This document shows positions 1 to 8,823 of a stretch of DNA of 64,000 nucleotides, piece by piece. Below the pieces are notes generated by a model that saw only the letters and a program-made list of their open reading frames with translations, did not search any database and was not told the DNA's origin. The DNA is from Saccharopolyspora galaxeae (GTDB lineage Bacteria; Actinomycetota; Actinomycetes; Mycobacteriales; Pseudonocardiaceae): contig NZ_JADDUE010000010.1 in the NCBI RefSeq assembly GCF_016526145.1, positions 186,001 to 250,000 of the forward strand. Reading direction: 5' to 3'. The position numbers and the translations under genes were made by a program. Position 1 is the stretch's first letter. Each line of letters opens with the position of its first letter.

Positions 1-159
1 AACGGCTCCAACACCGAGCCGGTGGACTACTGGCGCGGCGGTCACCACGCTCAACTCGCCGAGTACAAGGAGATCTCGGCCGACCAGGTGCTGAGCGCCC
101 TCGATGAGTTCCTGGCCAGCCGGCGTCAGCCGACTTGTGTCGAGTGGGTCGCGGATTGA
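1..159 (+). CDS. Imm1-type immunity protein, C-terminal fragment
   Basis: The window opens inside this gene; the last 52 codons are seen, ending at TGA 157-159. The tail contains NTEPVDYWRGGHHAQ followed by ALDEFLASRRQPTCVEWV. This pattern (acidic/proline strip, GGHH, then a helix ending in RPTCVEW) is what I know from the end of the Imm1 family of polymorphic-toxin immunity proteins in actinobacteria. If so, it would neutralise a cognate secreted nuclease or deaminase toxin in the cytoplasm. The toxin gene would lie upstream, outside the window. The family call rests only on the C-terminal motif; the rest of the gene is not visible. Confidence 0.65.
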   Translation, partial: NGSNTEPVDYWRGGHHAQLAEYKEISADQVLSALDEFLASRRQPTCVEWVAD

Positions 160-370
160 CCGACCGATTGAACAGGATCGGAAGCGACCGTATCGGTGTG
201 CGGTACTCGCTGGGCACGGAGCAGCTCTCGAAGTTGCGTTGCAGGTGATCCCATACCGCAGCAGGTGGCATTGCGGGCGCGTCGGCCGGCGGCTGACGGT
301 GTTCCGTAGGCGATTTGCCAGCAGTCTGCTGTTGCCAACGCGCCCATCCGGGGCGGGCGCAACCACGAGC

Positions 371-523
371 AGCGCGCCGGTGGCGACCGCGGCGCTGGCG
401 CCGTTCGTAGCGTTCGAGTTCCTGCGCGCGTTGAACACGCACTCGATAACCCTGGTCGTACTCGACGTGCTGATCGTCGTGCTCGTGCTGCGCGAGTACT
501 TCACCCTGCGCGCTCAGCGGTGA
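371..523 (+). pseudogene. Possible remnant of a small membrane protein
   Basis: An open frame through this stretch ends in a hydrophobic segment with two potential membrane helices, including APFVAFEFLRAL and DVLIVVLVLREYF, and a basic end. The end looks like the last two helices of a DUF2127-type small membrane protein, but the upstream part of the frame (104-370) is arginine-rich and reads like non-coding GC-rich DNA. There is no convincing start or ribosome binding site. It is either a decayed gene tail or a chance open frame. The rest of 160-644 shows nothing else I can support. Confidence 0.25.
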
Positions 524-644
524 TCGGCGGAGTGAGCGGCGGGGCAGGTCATCGGACCGCCCGCGGATGGTGATATCCATGCGCGGCGGAAATGCCACCG
601 CCGTTCGCCGTGCGGGCCGATGGTGGTGCGCCAGGGAGGTTCTG

Positions 645-3600
645 ATGGTTCGGGAGGCGGTCGCACCGGCGGCCGATCCGCGGGATGCGGACGCGGTGCG
701 CAGCAGCTCCGGATGGCACGCCCGGGTACCGCGGGCGGCGGCGGGTGCGCTGCTGCTGATCGCGCTGCTCAGCGTCGCCTCCGCGGTGGGGCTGGCGGTC
801 ACCGGCGGCATCCAGCCGGTCCGCCGGATCGTGGACGACTTCGTGTTCCCCGCACCGCCCAACCTCGCGTACGCCGCTTTCCTCGTGGTGCTCGCCGCGG
901 CGCTGGAACGGCGCAAGCACGTCGCCTACCGCCTCCTGCTGCTCATCCTGGTGCTGCAAACGCTGGCCGATGCGCTCGTGGTCTTCCTGTGGAGCACCGA
1001 TCAGGAATTGCTGGCCGAAGAAGTCGGCCGATATCGGGCGCCGGAGTGGGGCGGGTGGGTCTTCGCGGTCAACCTCGCCATCAGCGTGGCCGTGTTCGCG
1101 GTGCTGCTGCTGGCGCGCGACGAGTTCTACGGCCGGACCAAGCGCGGCGGTGTGCGCCAGGGCCTATCGGTGTTCGCCCTGCTCGTCACCACGTCGGTCG
1201 GCCTGGGATTCGTGCTGGCGTGGCTGGCGCCCGGATCGCTGGAGAACCCGTGGGAGTGGCTGACCTGGACCGCCGAGCGGGTGCTGGGCGGGGCGGTGAC
1301 CTTCGACATCGCCCGGGACGGGCACGCTCCCGCATGGGTGAACCTGCTGCTCGGCCTGTTCGGCGCGGCCGCGCTGTTCACGGCGCTGTTGCTGATGCTG
1401 CGGGCCCAGCGGGTCGCCTCGGCGCTGAGCGAGGACGACGAGCGGCGGATCCGGACGCTGCTGGCGGAAAGCGGCGAACGCGACTCCCTCGGCTACTTCG
1501 CCACCCGCCGCGACAAGGCCGCGTTGTTCTCGCCCAGCGGCAAGGCCGCCATCACCTACCGCGAAGTCGCCGGGGTCTGCCTGGCCAGCGGTGACCCGCT
1601 GGGCGAACCGGAAGCGTGGCGCCCGGCCATCGACCGCTGGCTGGCGATGTGCCGCGAATACACCTGGGTACCGGCCGTGCTCGGCGTCAGCGAAGCGGGC
1701 GCCGCCGCCTACGCCCGCGCCGGGCTCAAGATCCTCCAGCTCGGCGACGAGGCGATCCTGCACACCGCGGAATTCAACCTCGACGGGCGGGACATGCGAC
1801 CGGTGCGCCAGGCGGTCAACCGGGTGCGCCGCGCCGGGTACACCGCACGCATCCGCAGGCACTCCGACGTGCCGCAGCGGGAAATGGCCGAGGCGATGCG
1901 GCTCGCCCGCGAATGGCGCCACACCGACACCGAACGCGGCTTCTCGATGGCGCTCGGCCGCCTCGGCGACCCGGCCGACGGGGAATGCGTGCTGGTGGAA
2001 GCGCTGGACGCGGACCAGCGCCCGGTCGGCCTGTTGTCGCTGACCCCGTGGGGACGGCACGGGTTGTCGCTGGACCTGATGCGCCGCGAAGGCGGTTCGG
2101 ACAACGGCGTCGTGGAGCTGATGGTCTGTTCGCTGATGCAGCAGGCGTGGTGGTTCGGCGTGGAGCGGGTGTCGCTGAACTTCGCGGTGTTCCGCTCGGC
2201 GTTCGACGAAGGCGCCCGGCTCGGCGCGGGACCGGTGTTGCAGGCTTGGCGCGGCCTGCTGCTGTTCTTCTCCCGCTGGTGGCAGCTCGAATCGCTGTAC
2301 CGCGCGAACGTCAAGTACCAGCCGCGCTGGTCGCCTCGGTTCGTCGGCTTCTGCGAACGCCGCGAGCTGGCGCGGATCGGAGTCGCGTCGGTGATCGCGG
2401 AAGGTTTCCTGTCCGTGCCGGGTGCCGCACCCGTCGCCGCGCCCGAGGAGCCGTCCGGCGAGCATCGCCGCGTTCCGGCGCTTTCCGAACCGCGCCCGGA
2501 TTCCGGGGACGTTCCGGAACAATCCCGGATGCGGCTGGACAAGGCCGACGACCTGCGCGCCCGGGGAATCGACCCGTACCCGGCCGGGATCACCCGAGCG
2601 GAATCCTGCCGCAGCCTGCTGGACCGCCACGGTGGCCTGGCCGCCGACAGCACCACCGGCGACCGGACTTCGTTGGCAGGGCGCGTGATGCTGCTGCGCG
2701 ACCACGGCGGGGTGTGCTTCGCGAGCCTGCGGGACTTTTCCGGCGACGTGCAGGTGATGCTCACGGCCTCGGGCAGCGGCGACGCCTTGCGGACCTGGCG
2801 GGAGCAGGTGGACATCGGCGACCAGGTGTCGGTGACCGGTGACGTCGTGGCCTCCGCGCACGGCGAAGTGTCCCTGCTGGCAACGGAATGGACGATGGCC
2901 GGGAAGTGCCTGCACCCGCTGCCGAGCAAGCACCGGGGGCTCACCGACCAGGACGCCCGGGTTCGGCAGCGCTACCTCGACCTGGTCATGCGGCCGCAAG
3001 CGCGGGAAGCGCTGCACGCGCGCAGCGCCACGCTGCACGCGGTGCGGGGCGCGCTCGTCGGCGATGGCTTTCTCGAAGTGGAGACGCCGGTGCTGCAACC
3101 CGTGCACGGCGGCGCGAACGCGCGGCCGTTCAGCACCCGCAGCAATGCCTACGACATGCCGCTGTACCTGCGGATCGCGCCGGAGCTCTACCTCAAACGG
3201 CTCTGCGTCGGCGGCGTGGACAAGCTCTTCGAGATCGGCCGCGTGTTCCGCAACGAAGGGGTTTCCTACCGGCACAATCCCGAATTCACGGTGCTGGAAG
3301 CTTATGCGGCGTTCGCCGACTACGGGACCGTGCGGGAGCTGTGCCGCCGGCTGGTGCAGGCCGCCGCGGAGGCGGTCAACGGTGCCCAGATCGCTCGCCG
3401 CGACGGGGACGTGGACCTCAGCGGGGAATGGCCCGTCATCACCGTCAACGAGGCGATCTCGAAGGCGCTCGGCGAAGAGATCACCACCGGCACACCGCTG
3501 GAGGATCTGCACCGGGCTTGTGCGGCGGCCGGTGTTCCCCACGACCCCGAATGGGACCGCGGAACCGTTGTGCACGAGGTTTACGAGCGGCTGGTGGAGC

Positions 3601-3974
3601 CCAGCACGCAGGAACCCACCTTCTACACGGATTTCCCCGCGGAGGTCGCGCCGCTGGCGCGCCCGCACCGCGCGGATCCGCGGCTGGCCGAGCGGTGGGA
3701 CCTCGTCGCGTTCGGCGTCGAGCTGGGAACCGGGTATTCGGAGCTGACCGATCCCGTCGAGCAGCGCCGCAGGCTCACCGAGCAGTCCCGGCTCGCCGCG
3801 GGCGGGGACGCGGAGGCGATGGAGCTGGACGAGGACTTCCTGACCGCGCTGGAATACGCCATGCCGCCCACCGGTGGACTCGGACTCGGCATCGACCGGT
3901 TGATCATGCTGCTGACCGGGCGTTCCATCCGGGACACGCTGGCGTTCCCGCTGGCCAAACCCGTCGGGAGCTGA
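645..3974 (+). CDS. lysX: Bifunctional lysylphosphatidylglycerol synthetase / lysyl-tRNA synthetase LysX
   Basis: The 1109-residue protein joins two activities. Residues about 30-290 hold a multi-helix membrane region. Then comes a DUF2156 (MprF C-terminal) aminoacyl-transferase domain to about 600, which passes lysine from Lys-tRNA to phosphatidylglycerol. From about 627 (KADDLRARGIDPYPAG) a complete class II lysyl-tRNA synthetase follows: an OB fold, motif 2 FEIGRVFRNEG near 861 and motif 3 GLGLGIDRLIML near 1077. Length and order match mycobacterial LysX (about 1170 residues), which lysinylates membrane lipid and gives cationic-peptide resistance. The start at 645 was chosen for AGGGAGG at 633-639; the frame is open to 567 but without such a site. 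It stands alone, and a separate housekeeping lysS is expected elsewhere. Confidence 0.95.
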   Translation: MVREAVAPAADPRDADAVRSSSGWHARVPRAAAGALLLIALLSVASAVGLAVTGGIQPVRRIVDDFVFPAPPNLAYAAFLVVLAAALERRKHVAYRLLLLILVLQTLADALVVFLWSTDQELLAEEVGRYRAPEWGGWVFAVNLAISVAVFAVLLLARDEFYGRTKRGGVRQGLSVFALLVTTSVGLGFVLAWLAPGSLENPWEWLTWTAERVLGGAVTFDIARDGHAPAWVNLLLGLFGAAALFTALLLMLRAQRVASALSEDDERRIRTLLAESGERDSLGYFATRRDKAALFSPSGKAAITYREVAGVCLASGDPLGEPEAWRPAIDRWLAMCREYTWVPAVLGVSEAGAAAYARAGLKILQLGDEAILHTAEFNLDGRDMRPVRQAVNRVRRAGYTARIRRHSDVPQREMAEAMRLAREWRHTDTERGFSMALGRLGDPADGECVLVEALDADQRPVGLLSLTPWGRHGLSLDLMRREGGSDNGVVELMVCSLMQQAWWFGVERVSLNFAVFRSAFDEGARLGAGPVLQAWRGLLLFFSRWWQLESLYRANVKYQPRWSPRFVGFCERRELARIGVASVIAEGFLSVPGAAPVAAPEEPSGEHRRVPALSEPRPDSGDVPEQSRMRLDKADDLRARGIDPYPAGITRAESCRSLLDRHGGLAADSTTGDRTSLAGRVMLLRDHGGVCFASLRDFSGDVQVMLTASGSGDALRTWREQVDIGDQVSVTGDVVASAHGEVSLLATEWTMAGKCLHPLPSKHRGLTDQDARVRQRYLDLVMRPQAREALHARSATLHAVRGALVGDGFLEVETPVLQPVHGGANARPFSTRSNAYDMPLYLRIAPELYLKRLCVGGVDKLFEIGRVFRNEGVSYRHNPEFTVLEAYAAFADYGTVRELCRRLVQAAAEAVNGAQIARRDGDVDLSGEWPVITVNEAISKALGEEITTGTPLEDLHRACAAAGVPHDPEWDRGTVVHEVYERLVEPSTQEPTFYTDFPAEVAPLARPHRADPRLAERWDLVAFGVELGTGYSELTDPVEQRRRLTEQSRLAAGGDAEAMELDEDFLTALEYAMPPTGGLGLGIDRLIMLLTGRSIRDTLAFPLAKPVGS

Positions 3975-4271
3975 GCGCAGGCGGACGGGACCGCCGGTGG
4001 CCGTCGTTCGCTTCCGCGTGCGACGCCGCGCCGAGGACGTTCGGCTCCGCCGGTTCGTCCGGTCGCCTCGACCGGCCGTCCATTGAGGACTCGGCGGCGC
4101 GGTGGCGTGCTTTCTCCTTCAGCCCGGGATGGCTCGCGCTCAAGGCGCCGCAACGGGCAGGAGCCGTGGAAGGGCCGACAAGGGATTCCCCGGTGCTCGT
4201 TGCGCTCAGCAGCGCTCGTGCGGCCGAAGCGGGCATGATGCGCGAAATCGATCGAACGAGGAGCCGCGGGG
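3975..4271. other. Intergenic gap with no supported feature
   Basis: About 300 bases between lysX and the next gene. Several short inverted GC runs occur just after the lysX stop, but none forms a clear terminator with a tight loop. I see no promoter motif that I would defend, apart from the GAGGAG ribosome binding site next to the downstream start. Confidence 0.4.
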
Positions 4272-5006
4272 ATGGACACACCCGGATTCCCCTCCGGAAC
4301 GCTGGACGAAGACGGGTACCCGATCTGGTTGTCCGAAATGGCCGAAGAGGAGCCGAACGCGATTCTGCACCTGGTGCGGGACATGAGCCCGGACGAGGTT
4401 CTGCGGGGGTTGGAAGCCGATCCTTCCGCGGCGGTGCCGTGCACGTTGCCTGCGGAACGGCCGAAGGGCGTTTCGATGGCCAAGGCCGCTTTCGGCTCGG
4501 ACTCCCGGGCGATGAGCGTGCTGCTGGCAGGCCGGATCGGCGGCTGGACGTTCGTGTACGACGACGCCGGGGCGACCGTCGCGATCGGCGGGCTGCCGAT
4601 CCTCCGGCGCATCCTCGGAGCGGCCGCCCCCACGGAGGTGCCGGAGTCGGCCCCCGAAGGCGGCTGGGACGCCACCAGCGATCCCGCCGAGGTGCTCTCG
4701 GCCGCAGGCGGTCCGGCGATCACGCTGCACGAGTGCATCAACGGCTTGACCAGCCTCACCTACGCGGTGAACGGGCGGGCGGTGTTCCGCACCAATTCGG
4801 ACGAAGTGGACGGACCGTTCGAGGACGAGCTGCCCGCAGAAGTCCGAGCGGCCGACGATGCCGCCGGAACCATCGCGGAACTCGCCTTCGAGCCCGGTGA
4901 ACGCGACCCGAGCGCGGTCGCCCGCTTCGCCTGCGCCCTGGCGGGTGCGAGCTGGACCATGGCCGACCTGCGCGCCGCGCCGCTGCGGGTGGTCGAACTC
5001 CACTGA
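4272..5006 (+). CDS. DUF6461-like hypothetical protein
   Basis: A soluble 244-residue acidic protein without signal peptide or membrane helix. The order of short motifs (GWTFVYDDAG near the middle, ITLHECINGLTSLTYAVNG, then a VFRTNSDEVDGP strip) resembles actinobacterial DUF6461 proteins, whose function is unknown and which often occur near polymorphic-toxin genes. The ATG at 4272 has GAGGAG a few bases upstream. It is a single-gene unit, converging with the hydratase gene on the other strand 47 bases downstream. An immunity-like role would fit the Imm1 tail at the window start, but that is only a guess from neighbourhood. Confidence 0.55.
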   Translation: MDTPGFPSGTLDEDGYPIWLSEMAEEEPNAILHLVRDMSPDEVLRGLEADPSAAVPCTLPAERPKGVSMAKAAFGSDSRAMSVLLAGRIGGWTFVYDDAGATVAIGGLPILRRILGAAAPTEVPESAPEGGWDATSDPAEVLSAAGGPAITLHECINGLTSLTYAVNGRAVFRTNSDEVDGPFEDELPAEVRAADDAAGTIAELAFEPGERDPSAVARFACALAGASWTMADLRAAPLRVVELH

Positions 5007-5053
5007 AGCCGCGCGAGGGGTGCCGGATCGGACAGGCTGCTCCGCCGCCCCGG

Positions 5054-5896
5054 TCAGGCGAGCTGGACGCGGGCTCGGGCGTGCAAGGTGTCCTGGCCGG
5101 TGAGCACGGTGAGATCGGCTGCGTTGTCGTCGGGGTGCCCGGTGACCAGCACCGGATCACCGGCGAACACGGGACGTTTCAACCGGTAGTCCACTGAGGA
5201 CACGCCGTGGCCGGTGCGGCGCCGAGCCATCTCGGTCATCAGCAGCACCAGCAGCGGCCCGTGCACGACCAGCCCGGGATACGACTCGACCTCCCGCGCG
5301 TAAGGCGCGTCGTAGTGGATGCGGTGCGAATTCGCCGTCAGCGCGCTGAAGCGGAACAACCGGACGGGGTCGCCGGTGAACGGTTCCTGCCACGGCGCAT
5401 CGGACTCGGCGGGCGAAACGTGGTGCTCCTGCGGGCTTTTCCCGCCGCTCTCGCCGGAACGGTAGACGTAGTCCTGCTCCTCGACCAGCCGCAGCGCACC
5501 GTCCTGCCGATACTCGTTGCGCACGGTCACGAACGCCATCTCGCCGGAGCGCCCCTGCTTCACCGCGACGTTGTCCAAAGAGGATGTTCGTTGCGCGGGG
5601 CGGCCGAGCACCAGCGGAGTCGACAGGGTCAGCCGCCCGCCCGCGAACATCCTCCTGCGGTCCGGAATCGGCGGCAGGAAGTGCCCTTCGAGCGGATGCC
5701 CGTCCGGGCCGAGTTCGCCGTGCCGCGCCCACTCCAGGAAGTAGATCCAGTGCCACAGCGCGGGAAGCTCGGACTTGTCGCCGAACTCGTCCGGCGTCTC
5801 CAGCACGGCCGCGAGCGCCCGCGCGGGTTCCGGCGGCATCGGATCCGATTCCGTCAGCGCCTCCGGGGACCAGCCCGTCAAGTGTTGCTCAAGCAC
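5054..5896 (-). CDS. FAS1-like/MaoC hot-dog acyl-CoA hydratase
   Basis: The 280-residue protein has two hot-dog halves. The first contains WIYFLEWARHGELG and PLEGHFLPPIPDRRRMFAGG, the second FRFSALTANSHRIHYDAPYA and YPGLVVHGPLLVLLM. The FSALT.N.HRIHYD block is the MaoC-type active-site segment with catalytic Asn/His. The architecture matches HTD2 and mesaconyl-C4-CoA hydratase-like enzymes that add water to enoyl-type CoA esters. The GTG start at 5896 follows AGAGGAG and overlaps the end of the MFS gene (stop codon at 5891-5889), indicating translational coupling. With the CaiB transferase and acyl-CoA dehydrogenase across the divergent promoter it probably belongs to one acid-degradation pathway; the substrate is unknown. 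Confidence 0.8.
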   Translation of the reverse strand: MLEQHLTGWSPEALTESDPMPPEPARALAAVLETPDEFGDKSELPALWHWIYFLEWARHGELGPDGHPLEGHFLPPIPDRRRMFAGGRLTLSTPLVLGRPAQRTSSLDNVAVKQGRSGEMAFVTVRNEYRQDGALRLVEEQDYVYRSGESGGKSPQEHHVSPAESDAPWQEPFTGDPVRLFRFSALTANSHRIHYDAPYAREVESYPGLVVHGPLLVLLMTEMARRRTGHGVSSVDYRLKRPVFAGDPVLVTGHPDDNAADLTVLTGQDTLHARARVQLA

Positions 5897-7244
5897 CGAT
5901 GCTCCTCTCGTCCGGCGCCATCCTGCCCTCGTGCAGCTGTTCCAGCGACGTGCGCTTGGTCTCGACGCCGAACAGCGCCAGCGTCGCCGTCGCCACCAGC
6001 CAGCAACCCGAGATGAACACGAAAACCGCCGCATAGCCCAGCGACGGGGTCGTGTAGATCGTGGCGATCACCAGCGGTGCCACCACGTTCCCGATCCGGC
6101 CGAGCCCGTTGCCGAGCCCGGCACCGGCCGTGCGCAGGTGGGTGGGAAACACCTCGGGCGTGTAGGAGTACAGCACCGCGATGTAGGTCTGCGTCAACGC
6201 GGCGACCAGGACTCCGAACACCACGATCAGCGCGCTGTTGTCCGCGAGTCCGTAGCCCACGCCGAGCGCGGTCACGATCAGGCCGAGCACGGTCGCCATC
6301 TTCTTGCGCGAGAAGCGGTCGATGAACGGCCACGCCAGGAACGCGCCGGGCACGGCGCCGACCGTGGTCAACGCCGACATGGTGAGGCTCTTGGCGAAGT
6401 CCTGCCCGTGATCGGCCAGCAGCGTCGGGATCCACGACTGGAAACCGTAGAAGCCGACCAGCGCGAACAGCCACACCACCATCAGCGCGATCGTGTTGCG
6501 GCGCATCCCCGGGGCGAACAGGTCGGCCATCCTGGCTCGCGGTGGCTCTTCGGCGGGCTGTTGCTCGTTTCCGGTGTGCTCGGGCGCGAATCGGCGCACG
6601 ATCGCCGCCGCCTCCTCGTAGCGGCCGCGGGTCAGCAGCCAGCGCGGCGATTCGGGCAGCCGCAGCAGCATCGGGATCAGCAGGAAACCCAAGGCGCCGA
6701 ACAGGAACAGCAGCCGCCACGACTCGGGATGCGTGCCGGTCAGGCCGCGCGCGAGGAACGCGACGACCGGGATGCCGATCAGGCCGGTGCCCAGCGCGAT
6801 CGACTGGAAACGTCCGCGCTTCTCGGCGGGGGTGACCTCGGAGAGGTAGGTGATCGCCACGGTCGTCAGCGCGCCGAGCCCGATCCCGGTGGCGAACCGC
6901 GCCACCGCCATCAGCCCGACGCCGGTGATCAGCGCGTTCATCAGCGAACCCGCGGAGAACAGGACCACCGACCACAACATCCCGGCGCGGCGCCCGAGCA
7001 GGTCGGTGAGCCTGCCGCCGAGGATCGCGCCGAGGGCCATTCCGGCGAACCCGACACCGGTCACCCACGCCACGTCGTGCACCGAGAAGTCGTGCGCGCG
7101 GCGGATCGCCGGGGCGGCGAACGCGAAGCTGTTCAGGTCGGCCAGATCGAAGAAGAACATCACGCTCACGGTCAGCAGCACCCGCCGGTGCAGCCTGCCG
7201 ACGCGCGCACCGCTGAGCGCGGCGAGCAGGGGTGAACCGCTCAT
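5889..7244 (-). CDS. MFS transporter, organic/aromatic acid:H+ symporter type
   Basis: A 451-residue protein with 12 predicted membrane helices. The loop 2-3 signature is present as GGRLTDLLGRRAG and a second copy as DRFSRKKM, with SPRWLL as in sugar-porter/acid-symporter families. A central cytoplasmic loop of about 70 residues separates the halves. The ATG at 7244 has GGAGGT eight bases upstream; a GTG two codons earlier would crowd that site. It is the first gene of a two-gene leftward operon with the hydratase and is divergent from the PrpD/CaiB/acyl-CoA dehydrogenase operon, so it most likely imports the acid degraded by this cluster. Confidence 0.85.
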   Translation of the reverse strand: MSGSPLLAALSGARVGRLHRRVLLTVSVMFFFDLADLNSFAFAAPAIRRAHDFSVHDVAWVTGVGFAGMALGAILGGRLTDLLGRRAGMLWSVVLFSAGSLMNALITGVGLMAVARFATGIGLGALTTVAITYLSEVTPAEKRGRFQSIALGTGLIGIPVVAFLARGLTGTHPESWRLLFLFGALGFLLIPMLLRLPESPRWLLTRGRYEEAAAIVRRFAPEHTGNEQQPAEEPPRARMADLFAPGMRRNTIALMVVWLFALVGFYGFQSWIPTLLADHGQDFAKSLTMSALTTVGAVPGAFLAWPFIDRFSRKKMATVLGLIVTALGVGYGLADNSALIVVFGVLVAALTQTYIAVLYSYTPEVFPTHLRTAGAGLGNGLGRIGNVVAPLVIATIYTTPSLGYAAVFVFISGCWLVATATLALFGVETKRTSLEQLHEGRMAPDERSIGA

Positions 7245-7626
7245 GGACACAGACCTCCATCAGGGAGCCCGCAAGAGGGGAAGAGCCGGGGCGGACGCCG
7301 CGGCGGAACGGCCGGATCGGATTTAGCCGTACAAAACGTTGCGTCAGTTTGTGATCGGGGTCGCCGGGTGTCAACCCATCGGGCCGGTTCGCCCGCTCCG
7401 GCGCCATCGACGTCGAGTGAACGGACTGTTGGCCCCAATAGATTGGTCAAACGGTCCGTTCGCTCCTGGAGTGGAGGGGTACGAGCGGTCCGCTCGCCGG
7501 GTCGCGGTGCGGCGTCGACCGCGCGGCATTGCACGGGCGGCGTTGACCTGGCGGCGCAATTGGCCGTACAAATGTGCTGTCGGGTTTCCCGGAGGCCGCC
7601 GCGGGTGGTCAGGATGGACGGCGAAC
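7245..7626. promoter_or_regulatory. Divergent regulatory region with repeated GCCGTACAAA boxes
   Basis: This 382-base region separates the leftward MFS operon from the rightward PrpD operon. The decamer GCCGTACAAA occurs twice in the same orientation, at 7326-7335 and 7563-7572. For the rightward operon TTGACC (7543-7548), an 18-base spacer and TACAAA (7567-7572) form a plausible promoter, so the second box covers its -10 element. Leftward, TTGACA lies at 7374-7369. The boxes are therefore candidate sites for the GntR regulator encoded at 11246. A copy of the 51-bp palindromic element sits between them, and a short perfect dyad CGAGCGGTCCGCTCG lies near 7482-7496. Confidence 0.45.
7415..7465. 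repeat. 51-bp intergenic palindromic element, copy 1
   Basis: The element starts GAGTGAACGGAC and ends GTCCGTTCGCTC, which is the inverted complement with one mismatch. The centre carries CCAATAGATTGG. Identically sized copies lie at 12895-12945 and 58223-58273. All three are intergenic and keep the outer arms best. Confidence 0.8.
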
Positions 7627-8823
7627 ATGACCAGCACCGCTGCAACCCTCGCCCGCTGGGCCGCGGAGTTCACCCCGGGCCCGGACGACCTCGAACTGGC
7701 GCGGCGTTCGCTGCTGGACACCGCCGCGGTCGCCCTCGCCGCCCGCGAGCATCCGCTGACCGGGATCGCGGCCGGCTTGCCGGACGCCGCGCGGTGGGCC
7801 GCGATCGGGCACGTGCTCGACTTCGACGACCTGCACATCGAGTCGACCACGCACATCAGCGTCGTCGTGGTGCCGGCCGTGCTGGCCGCGGGCGGGGGAG
7901 CGGACGCCTACCTCGCCGGGGCCGGAGTGATGGCGCGGCTCGGCGAACGGCTCGGGTGGCAGCACTACTCGGCCGGATGGCACGCGACCTGCACCGCCGG
8001 AGCGCCTGCCGCTGCGGTAGCGGCGGGCAGAGCGATGGGGTTGGACGCCGAGCGGTTGGCCACGGCGATGGCGCTGGCCGTTCCCGCGGCCGGTGGTGTG
8101 CAGAAAGCCTTTGGCACGCATGGGAAATCCCTGCAGGTCGGGTTCGCAGCGGAGGCCGGGGTCCGGGCGGCTGGGCTCGCCCGTGCGGGCGCGAGCGCGG
8201 ACCCGGCTGCGCTGGACGACTGGCTCCGGCTCGTGGGCGGGCAACCCGGTGACCTCGCGTTGAACGGCCCGGCGGTGCCGGGTGGGCTGGCGATCAAGGT
8301 GTTCCCGTGCTGCTACGCGATGCAGCGCCCGATCGCCGCGCTGCGCGAGGTGCGCGGCGACATCCGGGGCGAAGTGCGGCGCGTGCGGGTGCGGACTCCG
8401 GAAGGGACCGTGCAGCCGCTGATCCACGACCGGCCGGGCACGGGGCTGCAAGGCAAGTTCAGCATGCAGTACGCGGTGGCGACGGCGTTGCTCGACGACT
8501 ACCCGGATTTCGTGTCGTTCAGCGACGAAGCGGTCGCGCGCCCAGAGGCGCAGAAGTTGTTGCGGCGCGTGGAAACCGCCTACCCGCCGGGTGCGGACGG
8601 GTTGCTGGCCGGCGCGGTCGACATCGAGGTCGAGCACGACGGCGAGCCGCTGCGCACCGAGCTGGTACACCCGCCGGGATCGCCGTCCCGGCCGCCGAAT
8701 TCGGCTGAACTGGCGGAAAAGCTCAGCGCCTGCGGAGCCGCGGGCCTGCTCGACGGCGGGAACTGGAAGTCGGTGCGTGACCTGCTGGACCGGACGTTCC
8801 CGCGCCAAGGGGGGATCGACTGA
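7627..8823 (+). CDS. MmgE/PrpD family protein
   Basis: A 398-residue soluble protein of the MmgE/PrpD family, which includes 2-methylcitrate dehydratase and cis-aconitate decarboxylase. Family features seen are the N-terminal helical domain with DFDDLH near 60, the HATCTAG segment, FGTHGKSLQVGFAA, and IKVFPCCYAMQRPI in the second domain. It is somewhat shorter than PrpD (about 450-480). The ATG at 7627 was chosen because family similarity begins here, although the ribosome binding site is weak. Its stop overlaps the ATG of the CoA-transferase by one base. In this context it probably acts on a small hydroxy- or unsaturated carboxylic acid; the exact reaction cannot be read from sequence. Confidence 0.85.
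   Translation: MTSTAATLARWAAEFTPGPDDLELARRSLLDTAAVALAAREHPLTGIAAGLPDAARWAAIGHVLDFDDLHIESTTHISVVVVPAVLAAGGGADAYLAGAGVMARLGERLGWQHYSAGWHATCTAGAPAAAVAAGRAMGLDAERLATAMALAVPAAGGVQKAFGTHGKSLQVGFAAEAGVRAAGLARAGASADPAALDDWLRLVGGQPGDLALNGPAVPGGLAIKVFPCCYAMQRPIAALREVRGDIRGEVRRVRVRTPEGTVQPLIHDRPGTGLQGKFSMQYAVATALLDDYPDFVSFSDEAVARPEAQKLLRRVETAYPPGADGLLAGAVDIEVEHDGEPLRTELVHPPGSPSRPPNSAELAEKLSACGAAGLLDGGNWKSVRDLLDRTFPRQGGID

Noticed and set aside
1164-3668. An 834-codon open frame on the minus strand inside lysX
   Set aside because: It is arginine/histidine-rich, has no recognisable motif and mirrors the third-position GC of lysX; the plus strand holds a complete LysX.
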